From positions 1 through 41,621 of the forward strand of contig NZ_JAKSYL010000306.1 in the NCBI RefSeq assembly GCF_022829515.1: 41,621 bases of DNA. The letters run 5' to 3'. The notes under the pieces are model-generated. The model saw only the letters and a program-made list of their open reading frames with translations, made no database searches and was not told where the DNA came from. The position numbers and the translations under genes are program-made. The first letter of the stretch is position 1. Every line of letters begins with the position of its first letter. The DNA is from Methylobacterium sp. J-048 (lineage in GTDB: Bacteria; Pseudomonadota; Alphaproteobacteria; Rhizobiales; Beijerinckiaceae). Below, piece after piece: positions 33,594-41,361 of this stretch.

Positions 33594-34562
33594 CTATCGA
33601 GGTACGGATGATGGGGCTGTCGAGGTTCCAATGCTGCGGCCAAGAAAGTCTCGTGTCAGCCAAGCAATCCTGTCCGTCGCCTCGTCTAGCGCGAAATGGC
33701 CAGCATCGAGGATGTACAACTCTGCCTTCGGTGTATCGCGCAGATAGGCTTCGGCTCCTGGCACAATGAAGGAGGGATCGTAACGGCCCCACAGCACGAG
33801 GGTCGGCAGCGGATGAGCGCGCATCCACGCCTGCCAAGCCGGGTACGACGCCACGTTCGTGCGGTAGTCGTAGAGGAGGGCCGCCTGTATGTCCCGCTCA
33901 CCGGGCCGGGATAGGATAGCGTACTCGTCCGCCCAGGTGTCCGGGTTGTACCGCTCCGGGTTCGGGCTGGTGCCAAGATGGCGCTGCTTGGCCCCTTCGA
34001 GGGACATGAAGGCGTCGACCTGCTCGGGATGGGCTGCGGGGTCGGCCCAGTACTGGGCGATGCCCTGCCACTTCGCTCCGAGCCCCTCCACGTAGGCGTT
34101 GGCGTTCTGGACGATCAGCGCGCTCACACGGTCGGGATGGGCGAGCGCCATGCGGAAGCCGACCGGGCCGCCGTAATCCTGCATGAACAGCGTGTACCGC
34201 GCGAGGCCGAGTTGCGCGGTCAAGCCCTCCATCGTCGCGGCGAGGTTGTCGAAGGTATAGGTGTATTGCGCGGGCGTCGGCGCATCGCTCTGACCGAAGC
34301 CAGGGTAGTCCGGCGCGATCAGGTGGTAGCGATCGGCAAGCAGCGGCAGCAGCGGGTCCCACTGCCGGGATGACGACGGATAGCCGTGCAGCAGCAAGAT
34401 CGTGGGCGCATCGCGCGGCCCCGCCTCGCGGTAGAAGATGCCAACACCATTTACCTCTACCCGATGGTAAGTCGTCGTAGCCTGGGTGGAGGGAAGCGGC
34501 TGCGGCGTTCCTTGTCCAAGCGCCAGGGCCGTTGCAGCGGCCAGGACTGTCTGTGTCGGCAT
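33594..34562 (-). CDS. Exported alpha/beta hydrolase (epoxide hydrolase/dehalogenase-like)
   Basis: This is a 322-residue protein with an N-terminal hydrophobic stretch of about 16 residues that may be a weak signal or anchor. Catalytic features are the oxyanion HGYPSSS (59-65), the nucleophile elbow MQDYGGPVG with Asp (about D129, not Ser) and the histidine in DAGHFALDE (about H292). An acid lies in WGRYDPSF. An Asp nucleophile points to epoxide hydrolases and haloalkane dehalogenases. The ATG at 34562 has GAGGAG eight bases upstream. It lies alone, on the opposite strand, between two direct copies of a tyrosine recombinase, and so could be a passenger of a rearrangement. Confidence 0.85.
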   Translation of the reverse strand: MPTQTVLAAATALALGQGTPQPLPSTQATTTYHRVEVNGVGIFYREAGPRDAPTILLLHGYPSSSRQWDPLLPLLADRYHLIAPDYPGFGQSDAPTPAQYTYTFDNLAATMEGLTAQLGLARYTLFMQDYGGPVGFRMALAHPDRVSALIVQNANAYVEGLGAKWQGIAQYWADPAAHPEQVDAFMSLEGAKQRHLGTSPNPERYNPDTWADEYAILSRPGERDIQAALLYDYRTNVASYPAWQAWMRAHPLPTLVLWGRYDPSFIVPGAEAYLRDTPKAELYILDAGHFALDEATDRIAWLTRDFLGRSIGTSTAPSSVPR

Positions 34563-34833
34563 AACTCATCTCCTCTGCGGGGGAGAGATAGGACCTTCCC
34601 GTTGGAAAGGCCGCAACGACCACTTCCCACTCGATCCAATCGCAGGGCTCTCTGTCGTCGAGTGCCCCGAAGCAGACCTTCCGACCTTCCGCAAAGGGTC
34701 GACACCGGACGGACGGTCACCTGAAACTGAATGTCCGCTACCGGGCGTTCAGCTGATGTCCGCTCATGGCGCGCAGCTGCAGCGTAGGCGGATCGCAGTG
34801 AGATGCTGATGGCTCCTTAAACGGAGTTCCATC
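34563..34833. other. Intergenic with dispersed repeats
   Basis: No gene is seen. GTCCGCT blocks occur near 34733 and 34756 (AATGTCCGCTACCGGGCG, TGATGTCCGCTCATGG), and other degenerate copies lie at about 34605-34700. The last 80 bases form the upstream region of the recombinase at 34834. Confidence 0.45.
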
Positions 34834-35454
34834 ATGCCTTCAACCAGCAACACCACCCGCCGACCGTGGAACCTTGGCCGCCTGATCGGTCCCAAACCGC
34901 CGTTCAAGCCAAAGCACATCTGGGCGATCCGCACCCGCTTACAGCACGAGGGCCGCACTCGCGACCTCGCCCTGTTCAACACTGCCATCGACAGCAAGCT
35001 GCGCGGCTGCGACCTCGTCCGCTTGCGCGTGGCGGACGTCCACCTCGGCGACGGTGTCCGCCTGCGCACCACCATCGTCCAGCAGAAAACTGGCCGACCC
35101 GTCCCGTTCGAGCTGACCGAAACCACCCGTGAGACGCTGACTGCTTGGCTCAAGCTGCGGGGGCTTCGTGCGAGTGATTGGCTGTTCCCGAGTCGCAGCC
35201 GCCCGGGCGAACACCTGACGACGCGCCAGTATGGTCGGCTCGTCGACGATTGGGTAGCGCTGATCGGCCTCGATCCGGCTGGGTACGGCACGCACAGCCT
35301 GCGTAGGACGAAGGTTGCGCTAATCTACCGGCGGACGGGCAACCTGCGTGCCTGTCAGCTGCTGCTCGGCCACACCAAGCTGGAGAGTACAGTGCGCTAC
35401 CTCGGCATCGAGGCAGACGATGCGCTAGTCATGTCCGAGCAGACTGACATCTAA
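34834..35454 (+). CDS. Tyrosine recombinase/integrase
   Basis: This 206-residue compact tyrosine recombinase consists mostly of the catalytic domain. The first Arg is in SKLRGCDLVRLRV (about 52-64), HSLRRTKVAL supplies His and Arg (about 155-164), LLGHTKLEST follows, and the nucleophilic Tyr is in VRYLGIEADD (about 189). It lacks a large core-binding domain. The function would be strand exchange at short sites. The ATG is at 34834, the N-terminus is basic (MPSTSNTTRRPWNLG) and the stop is at 35454. A second, 5'-truncated copy is at 32923-33453. Confidence 0.88.
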   Translation: MPSTSNTTRRPWNLGRLIGPKPPFKPKHIWAIRTRLQHEGRTRDLALFNTAIDSKLRGCDLVRLRVADVHLGDGVRLRTTIVQQKTGRPVPFELTETTRETLTAWLKLRGLRASDWLFPSRSRPGEHLTTRQYGRLVDDWVALIGLDPAGYGTHSLRRTKVALIYRRTGNLRACQLLLGHTKLESTVRYLGIEADDALVMSEQTDI

Positions 35455-35462
35455 CGAACATC

Positions 35463-35487
35463 GCGGCGGCCTACTGCAGGCCGCCGC
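35463..35487 (+). terminator. Terminator-like hairpin after the recombinase
   Basis: A perfect 10-bp stem, GCGGCGGCCT (35463-35472) with AGGCCGCCGC (35478-35487), encloses a 5-base loop eight bases after the stop. The stem is very stable; no T-run follows. The same hairpin, partly decayed, follows the truncated copy. Confidence 0.6.
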
Positions 35488-35601
35488 ACCAAGTCCCCCG
35501 CCGTCCTATAAGGGCGCCAAACAGCGAATTTGGTCTGACTAAAAAGATGGTGCGCTTCCGAGTAAGCGCGGCAGGGAAATCCGCCGCTCGCCTCAGAGGT
35601 T

Positions 35602-36288
35602 TTAGAACGGGAAGAGCCGCCGAAAGCGGGCGATGTTCACGAGCGCAACGAGTGACGAGGCCACGTATGTGAGGGCGGCAGCGCGCAGTACGGTGTGGGC
35701 GCCGGGCATGTCGCCCACGTCGAGGAAGCGACCCGTCTCCAGTATGGGTAGGGCCCGGCGGAAGCTCGCATCGAGTTCGACGGGCAGCGTCAGGAAGTGG
35801 AACAGGAGGCGAACGCCAAGGAGCGCGATGCCGATACCTACCTGCAGGGCGAGAAGGGCAGGCGAATGGACGAAGGCGAGCACCACGGGCGCGGTCATCA
35901 TCATTAAGGCCGCGGCGAACTCGAAGACCTGCACGATCGGGGCGAACCTCACCCGTGCCGCGAGGAGCCGGTCTCCCGCCGCGTGCTGGAGCGCATGGGC
36001 GACCTCGTGCGCCGCGACCGCGACCGCCGTGATCGAGCGGCCGTCATGATTCCCCGGCGACAGCCGCACGACGTTCGCGACCGGATCGTAGTGGTCGGCA
36101 GGCGCGATTTCGACGATGACGTGCTCCAGCCGTGCCAGGTCGAGCAGATGGCGGGCGAGCTCGCCGCCGGTCCCGGGCAAGTCCGGCCGCTCGGTGGCGT
36201 ATTGCTGCATCGCCCGGCGCACCCACCACTGAGGGCCGAACACCAGACCGAACAGGAGGGCGGCGCCAAGCGCTAGGAGAATGGGCAC
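35602..36288 (-). CDS. Membrane zinc metallopeptidase (YugP-like)
   Basis: This 228-residue inner-membrane protein has an N-terminal helix (about 3-19), a domain with the zinc motif HEVAHAL (about residues 93-99, HExxH), and three to four further helices (about 120-165 and 200-220). Length, topology and motif match the zinc metallopeptidase 2 family (B. subtilis YugP). Its substrate is unknown. GTG at 36288 has no good ribosome site. It is the only gene between the recombinase and the kai operon on this strand and shows no link to either. Confidence 0.85.
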   Translation of the reverse strand: MPILLALGAALLFGLVFGPQWWVRRAMQQYATERPDLPGTGGELARHLLDLARLEHVIVEIAPADHYDPVANVVRLSPGNHDGRSITAVAVAAHEVAHALQHAAGDRLLAARVRFAPIVQVFEFAAALMMMTAPVVLAFVHSPALLALQVGIGIALLGVRLLFHFLTLPVELDASFRRALPILETGRFLDVGDMPGAHTVLRAAALTYVASSLVALVNIARFRRLFPF

Positions 36289-36664
36289 GAAGGATATGTA
36301 GGCACGCGGCCGTAGACGTGGAAGCGCGGCGTCTTACCCGAGCTGTTCACCGTCCGACAATCGCGCCACAAGCGTCAAAGACCGGACTGGGTGGGGAGCG
36401 GGCCCTGACCTTTCGCCCGGAAGCGGACGTTCCGTCTCCGACCCAATCCAGCCGACTGGATCGCCAAGCGCGCCTCCCATAAGCGGCCATTCGGCATCTT
36501 CGGCTCAGGGTGGAAAGCCGATCCCAGCGAACGAGCCCTTTGACGTCCTCAAGCGCTTCGTAGCCGAACGCCGAAGGGCTCATTGTCTGTACGCCGTCTC
36601 CGAGACGGCGAGGTCGAGTACTTGGTGCAAGCTCAGCGGGAGTTGGACAAGGTCGAACGATGGC
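36289..36664. other. Intergenic between zinc peptidase and kai operon
   Basis: No gene is seen. Dispersed-repeat blocks lie near 36415-36440 (GGAAGCGGACGTTCCGTC). A perfect 9-bp palindromic hairpin, CGCCGTCTC-C-GAGACGGCG (36592-36610), lies 55 bp beyond the kinase stop and could terminate the kai operon, though no T-run follows on the minus strand. Confidence 0.5.
36592..36610 (-). terminator. Candidate terminator of the kai operon
   Basis: CGCCGTCTC and GAGACGGCG form a perfect 9-bp stem with a one-base centre, 55 bp downstream of the hybrid kinase gene. Stability suits a hairpin, but the missing T-run leaves Rho dependence or another role open. Confidence 0.4.
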
Positions 36665-38422
36665 TCACGCCGGGGATGTCGAGATGCGCGACCGTCGGGT
36701 CATCACCTTGCGCAGCACGCGCGAGAGCTCCTCGACCGCATAGGGCTTGTGCAACAGCTCGAAGCCGTGCCGGCCGTCCTCTGCTAGGACGTGGCTGTAG
36801 CCGCTGGTCAACACCACCGGTAGGCCCGGGTACAGTCGGCGGATCTGGCGTGCCATCTCGACGCCGTTCATGCCTGGCATGACCACGTCTGAAAACACCA
36901 CCTCGAACTCGCCCCGCCGCTCGGACAAAATCAACAGCGCTTCGTCGGCGCGCGCCGCCCAGGTCGTGACGTAGCCGAGGTCCTGCAGCAGCTGCGTCGA
37001 GAACGCACCGACCTCGGCGTTGTCCTCGACCACCAAGATGCGCTGTCCGCGCCCATTATCGCGTTGGACGCCGCGCGCCGGCAGCGCCTCCGGTTCGACC
37101 ACGCTGATCGTGTTCTGCGCGTGCGGCAGGTAAATCGTGAAGGTAGTGCCCCGTCCGGTCGCGCTCTCGACCCCGACGTTGCCGCCGGATTGCTTGGCGA
37201 AGCCGAACACCTGGGACAGGCCGAGGCCAGTACCCTTACCCACCTCCTTGGTGGTGAAAAACGGCTCGAAGATCCGCTCCACCAGCTCCGGGGCGATACC
37301 GCAGCCGGTGTCGCTCACCGACACCGCGACGTACGTACCCGTATCGGCCCGATGTGATCGGATCGCCGGCATCCCAGTTCCACACTGAATGCGCAACGAC
37401 AGCGTGCCCTCGCCGTCCATCGCGTCGCGGGCGTTGACCGCGAGGTTGACTAGAGCGGTCTCGAACTGGCTCACGTCCGCTTCGATGCAGCAAGGCTCTG
37501 GGTGAAGGTCGCGCTCGATGCGCACGCGGGCACCGACGATCGTGCCGAGCATGTCGGTCACGTGCCGCACACGCTCGTTGACGTCGAACACCTCCGGTTT
37601 GAGCGACTGCCGCCGGGCAAAGGCTAGGAGCTGCCCGGTGAGCTTGGCGGCGCGATCGACCGTGTCGGTTATGGCGTCGACGTAGCGGCGGCGGCGCTCT
37701 TCCGCGAGGTCGGGCCGGCGCAGTAGATCGGTCGACGAGCGGATGATCGTCAAGAGGTTGTTGAAGTCATGGGCGATGCCGCCTGTGAGCTGGCCGATCG
37801 CCTCCATCTTCTGCGCCTGCCGCAGTGCCTCCTCGACCCGCTCGCGTTGCTCGCCCTGCGCCTTCAACTGCGCGTTCGCCTCGGCCAGTTCGTGCAGATG
37901 CTGCCGCTGCTCGCTCAGGTCGGTGAACACACCGCACAGCAGGGCGACGCCATCGCCGCGGCGCAGTCGGCTGAATGAGACATAGGTCGGCAGGTACGCC
38001 CCGGCGGTCGTTCGCAGGCAGAGTTCGCCCCGCGCACTGCCGATGTCGTCAGCCTCAACGAGCAGCTGCGTCAAAGTCGGATGCTCACGTGGGTCGACGA
38101 AGCCGTGCAGCGGCTGCCCGATCAGCTGATCCGGCAGCACGCCGAGCATCGCCGCGACCCCCGGGTTGCAGTACAGCAGCGCCCCATCCGTACTCAGGGT
38201 GAACGCGCCCTCTTGGATCTGCTCGATCAGCACGCGGTAGGGTCGATCGGCATTCTCCAGCGTGTAGACCAGCCGCTCCTGGTTCGGTCCCTCAACGACG
38301 ATCGCGTCGAAGTCGCCGCGCCGGATCGCTGCGAGCGTGTCGTCCTTCTCTTCGAGTTGCGCCTCAAGCTCGCGGATGCGGGCGTCGCGCGGATCGAGCG
38401 GGACCTCAGAGGCCGGGCTCAT
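36665..38422 (-). CDS. PAS-hybrid histidine kinase with receiver
   Basis: This is a cytoplasmic hybrid kinase of about 585 residues. An N-terminal coiled segment comes first, then a PAS domain (about 70-175, IEQIQEGAFTLSTDGALLYC). A HisKA domain follows with the phospho-acceptor in GGIAHDFNNLL (H about 218). A HATPase domain follows, with NLAVNARDAMDG, DTGCGIAPE and GKGTGLGLSQV. A C-terminal receiver has Asp in FSDVVMPGMNG (about D512). No transmembrane segment is seen. I use ATG 38422, six bases after GGAG; in-frame ATGs at 38425 and 38428 are adjacent. It overlaps the end of the second kaiB by 17 bases. It is the likely output kinase of the Kai module. Confidence 0.88.
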   Translation of the reverse strand: MSPASEVPLDPRDARIRELEAQLEEKDDTLAAIRRGDFDAIVVEGPNQERLVYTLENADRPYRVLIEQIQEGAFTLSTDGALLYCNPGVAAMLGVLPDQLIGQPLHGFVDPREHPTLTQLLVEADDIGSARGELCLRTTAGAYLPTYVSFSRLRRGDGVALLCGVFTDLSEQRQHLHELAEANAQLKAQGEQRERVEEALRQAQKMEAIGQLTGGIAHDFNNLLTIIRSSTDLLRRPDLAEERRRRYVDAITDTVDRAAKLTGQLLAFARRQSLKPEVFDVNERVRHVTDMLGTIVGARVRIERDLHPEPCCIEADVSQFETALVNLAVNARDAMDGEGTLSLRIQCGTGMPAIRSHRADTGTYVAVSVSDTGCGIAPELVERIFEPFFTTKEVGKGTGLGLSQVFGFAKQSGGNVGVESATGRGTTFTIYLPHAQNTISVVEPEALPARGVQRDNGRGQRILVVEDNAEVGAFSTQLLQDLGYVTTWAARADEALLILSERRGEFEVVFSDVVMPGMNGVEMARQIRRLYPGLPVVLTSGYSHVLAEDGRHGFELLHKPYAVEELSRVLRKVMTRRSRISTSPA

Positions 38423-38738
38423 CATCATCTCCGGGAGGTGGGAAGATGCCGAGACCACGCAGAACGCGCCCCTCGTCCGAGAGATCGCCGATAATCCGGC
38501 GTACCGGGAGAGGTGTCAGTTTCAGCAGGGTCGGCGCGGCTACGACCTGATCGGCCTCAGCTAGTTCCGGCTGCTGGTAGATGTCGATGATCGCCAGCCT
38601 GAAGCGACCGGCGAGATGGTTGCGGCAGATCCGGCGCAGGTTCTCTATCGTGCGCTGCGACCGTGGGCTCGTGCCGGCGATGAACAGACGCAGCTGGTAC
38701 TCGGCCGGGCTCGGCGCGTCTGCCCCGTCATGGCTCAA
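38406..38738 (-). CDS. kaiB: KaiB-family protein (second copy)
   Basis: This 110-residue thioredoxin-like KaiB fold has LRLFIAGTSPRSQRTIENLR at the start, DQVVAAPTLLKLTPLPVRRI in the middle and IGDLSDEGRVLRGLGI at the end. The prolines of the fold-switch region are kept. KaiB binds KaiC rings in its rare fold state. It is more divergent than the upstream copy. ATG 38738 overlaps the previous stop by four bases (ATGA) and its own 3' end overlaps the kinase start. Confidence 0.88.
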   Translation of the reverse strand: MSHDGADAPSPAEYQLRLFIAGTSPRSQRTIENLRRICRNHLAGRFRLAIIDIYQQPELAEADQVVAAPTLLKLTPLPVRRIIGDLSDEGRVLRGLGIFPPPGDDDEPGL

Positions 38739-39088
38739 GGTGCGGTAGTCGTGGTGGGGCCACGCGGGCGGATGTCGAGACCGACCAACACTTTCTCAGT
38801 GTTGGACAGATCGCCGATGATGCGCTTCAGCGGTGCCGGCAACCGGCGCACCAGCGTCGGGATCGCCAGGATCTGATCACCGGCGGCGAGCTGCGGGTTC
38901 TTGAGGAGATCGATCACCTCGATCTCGTACCGACCGGCGAGGTGCTGCTCACAGACCCGCTTGAGGTTGGCCAGTGCGGCCATCGACTTCTGTGTCTGTC
39001 CAGCGACGTACAGGCGCAGGTGATACTGTCCGGGATCGAGGTCCGCCTCGGAGACTGGATCGCCGGCGGGTGAGGTCAGTTCGGTCAT
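38735..39088 (-). CDS. kaiB: KaiB-family protein (first copy)
   Basis: This 117-residue KaiB has LRLYVAGQTQKSMAALANLK, DQILAIPTLVRRLPAPLKRI and IGDLSNTEKVLVGLDIRP, very close to the cyanobacterial KaiB pattern, plus a short N-terminal extension. It should bind the KaiC hexamer. ATG 39088 overlaps the kaiC stop (ATGA). Two adjacent kaiB genes suggest division of labour or hetero-oligomers; the divergence between them argues against a recent tandem duplication. Confidence 0.9.
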   Translation of the reverse strand: MTELTSPAGDPVSEADLDPGQYHLRLYVAGQTQKSMAALANLKRVCEQHLAGRYEIEVIDLLKNPQLAAGDQILAIPTLVRRLPAPLKRIIGDLSNTEKVLVGLDIRPRGPTTTTAP

Positions 39089-40776
39089 TCTGCGGCGCTC
39101 CGCCGGCGCCCAATCTCGACGCGCTCGGCCGTCAGCTGCGTCTCGCGCCGGGCGTCCTCGTCGACGAGCAGCGCCTCCTCATCCTCGGCCGTCTCCAGGC
39201 TAGCACGCAACTCGGCGATCTGGCGCTCGATCGACTGCCGCCGCCGTAGCACCTCGCGCTTGCGGCGTTCATTCTCGTGCCGGCGCCGTAGCGCTTCGGC
39301 TTCTTCCAGGGCTTCCTGTACGACCCGCGCGGTGCCGGTGAGCACGCCGGCTGGTCCGATGTAGGCGTCGACGAGCTTGAGCCCGACGGCCGACATCTGG
39401 AACTCGCGCACCTGGTTCGAGTGGCTCATGCCCCGGGCTTTGATCACGTAGAGCGTGCGCGAGCGCTCGCCGTTGGCCTCGACCTCCTGGAGCTTGATCC
39501 ACACGTCCATCAGCGAGGACAGGCCGAGATCGCCAGCTTGACCGAAGGCGCCGTCGGTGCGCAGGCTGGTGAACACCGCGGTGATGCCCCTGCTCTTAAG
39601 CATGTCAACCATGCGCAGCAGCGTCGCTTGCAGTTCGACCTCCGGGCCGCGCAGAGCCGAGATCGGATCGATGACCACGAGCTGTGGCTGGAAGTGCTCG
39701 ATGTCCCGGTGCATCCGGGCGAGATGCATCTCCAGCCCGTACAGGCTCGGGCGCGCCGCCTCGAACCGCAACAGGCCGGTCGCGACGTGGCGTTGAAGAT
39801 CGAGCCCGACTGAGTGGGCGTTGCGGCAGATCTGTTCGCCGCTTTCCTCGAACACGAACGAGAGGCAGCGTTCGCCGCGCCCGCAGGCTGCGTCGACGAG
39901 GTGGGCGCCGAGCGTGGTCTTGCCGGTGCCGGCCGAGCCGGAGAGCAGTATGCTGGAGCCGCGGAACACGCCCCCGGGGCCGAACATCGCGTCGAGGCTG
40001 TCGATGCCGGTCGAGATCACCTGATCGGAGATGTCGTAGCTCAGGTCGGCCGCGGTCACCGGCAGGACGCTGATACCCTGCTGGTCGATCAGGAACGGGT
40101 ACTCGTTGGTGCCATGAGCGGAGCCACGGTACTTGACGATACGCAGGCGGCGGGTGGTGATCTGGTCCTCGACCCGATTGTCGAGCAGCACCACACAGTC
40201 CGAGACGTACTCCTCCAAACCCTGGCGCGTGAGCTGGCCCTCGCCGCGCTCGCCGGTGATGATCGCGGTTAGGCCGCGATCCTTGATCCAGCCGAACAGC
40301 CGACGCAGCTCAGACCGCAGCACCGCAGCGTCGCTTAGGCCGGCGAACAAGGTCTCGATCGTGTCGAGCACCACGCGCTTGGCGCCGACGCTGTCCACCG
40401 CGAAGCCCAGGCGGATGAACAGGCCTTCGAGGTCGTACTCGCCGCTCTCCTCGATCTCGCTGCGCTCGACGCGGACGTGATCGACGGCGAGCTTGCCGGC
40501 AGCGACCAGCCCATCGAGATCGTAGCCCAGGGACGCGACGTTGGCCGCGAGGTCCTCAGCACGCTCCTCGAAGCTCATGAATACGCCAGGCTCATTGAAC
40601 CGGATCGCGCCGTTGACCAAAAAGGTGGTGGCAAACAGGGTCTTGCCGCAGCCTGCCGCGCCGCAGACGAGGGATGGACGCCCAGCTGGGAGGCCGCCGT
40701 AGGTGACATCGTCAAAGCCGTCGATGCCGGTCGGCGCCTTCGGCAGAGTGGCGTGCGGCGTGGGATCAGTCTGCAC
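39085..40776 (-). CDS. kaiC: KaiC ATPase/kinase
   Basis: This is a 563-residue double-RecA protein. The CI domain has Walker A GAAGCGKT at 39-46, the FEER catalytic glutamates and VVLDTIETLF. The CII domain has Walker A GSAGTGKT at about 279-286, FEES and VVIDPISAL. The phosphorylation site corresponding to cyanobacterial Ser431/Thr432 is LSSLMD here, two serines. After about residue 488 a highly charged coiled coil of about 75 residues replaces the usual KaiC tail. No KaiA is encoded, as in non-cyanobacterial Kai systems. GTG 40776 lies inside the end of the upstream RHH gene (11-base overlap). Confidence 0.93.
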   Translation of the reverse strand: MQTDPTPHATLPKAPTGIDGFDDVTYGGLPAGRPSLVCGAAGCGKTLFATTFLVNGAIRFNEPGVFMSFEERAEDLAANVASLGYDLDGLVAAGKLAVDHVRVERSEIEESGEYDLEGLFIRLGFAVDSVGAKRVVLDTIETLFAGLSDAAVLRSELRRLFGWIKDRGLTAIITGERGEGQLTRQGLEEYVSDCVVLLDNRVEDQITTRRLRIVKYRGSAHGTNEYPFLIDQQGISVLPVTAADLSYDISDQVISTGIDSLDAMFGPGGVFRGSSILLSGSAGTGKTTLGAHLVDAACGRGERCLSFVFEESGEQICRNAHSVGLDLQRHVATGLLRFEAARPSLYGLEMHLARMHRDIEHFQPQLVVIDPISALRGPEVELQATLLRMVDMLKSRGITAVFTSLRTDGAFGQAGDLGLSSLMDVWIKLQEVEANGERSRTLYVIKARGMSHSNQVREFQMSAVGLKLVDAYIGPAGVLTGTARVVQEALEEAEALRRRHENERRKREVLRRRQSIERQIAELRASLETAEDEEALLVDEDARRETQLTAERVEIGRRRSAAE

Positions 40777-40960
40777 GGGTCGATCCTTGGGTCGGCGCCT
40801 GTGCTGAGATGCAATCAGCTTTGACGGATGGAGAAGCCGCGATACGCTCGCGCAACAAGGTCTCGATCAGGTTGGTCAGAGTACGGTTGTCCTGGCGAGC
40901 GCACAGCTTCGCGGCGGCGAGGACCTCTCCGTCGATCCGGATGGCGAGCGGTCTCCTCAA
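40766..40960 (-). CDS. Small ribbon-helix-helix protein
   Basis: A frame of about 64 residues opens with PLAIRIDGEVL, a beta-strand, followed by two helices (LAAAKLCARQ and TLTNLIETLLRERI). This is the ribbon-helix-helix pattern of small Arc-like DNA-binding dimers. The rest is a short tail that overlaps the kaiC start by 11 bases. I place the start at TTG 40960; a TTG at 41014 would add 18 residues with no clear coding character. It probably heads the kai operon and could autoregulate it. Confidence 0.6.
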   Translation of the reverse strand: MRRPLAIRIDGEVLAAAKLCARQDNRTLTNLIETLLRERIAASPSVKADCISAQAPTQGSTRAD

Positions 40961-41361
40961 GCGCTGATGTCCTTGGTGCCCGAGCGGGCTACGGGGCTGT
41001 CTTGCTGATAGCAATACACGATACTGTCAAGCTCGTGACATTGGCATCTCGTCACAGGTGTTCGCTGTCTTGGCGTTGCCGCGACGGTCCTGCTGAGAGC
41101 GAATGCGCCCCTCTGATCATCGACGAGGATTGGCTGATGGCGATGCGCCCTCGGGGATGCGCCACCATAGAACATCTGCTGTTGCCAGAAATCAGACCTA
41201 TGGATGGATCTGGCCTGACGTCCGGAAGGGTCGTAGCCGGCCCCAAGGGTTATGTCCGCTTCGCCGCATCCGTCGTCCGAAAGCGGGCCGTCGCAAAACC
41301 ACCAAACCCGATCTTAGATCGCCACCTATTACGCTGCCACGAAGCGGACGTTTCGAGGCTC
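40961..41361. other. Upstream region of the kai operon, dispersed repeats
   Basis: No credible gene is seen. The stretch must contain the kai operon promoter (minus strand). Dispersed repeat copies lie at about 41240-41355 (TTATGTCCGCTTCGCC, CGAAAGCGGGCCG, GAAGCGGACGTTTCG), ending at the inner edge of the terminal repeat. Confidence 0.45.
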
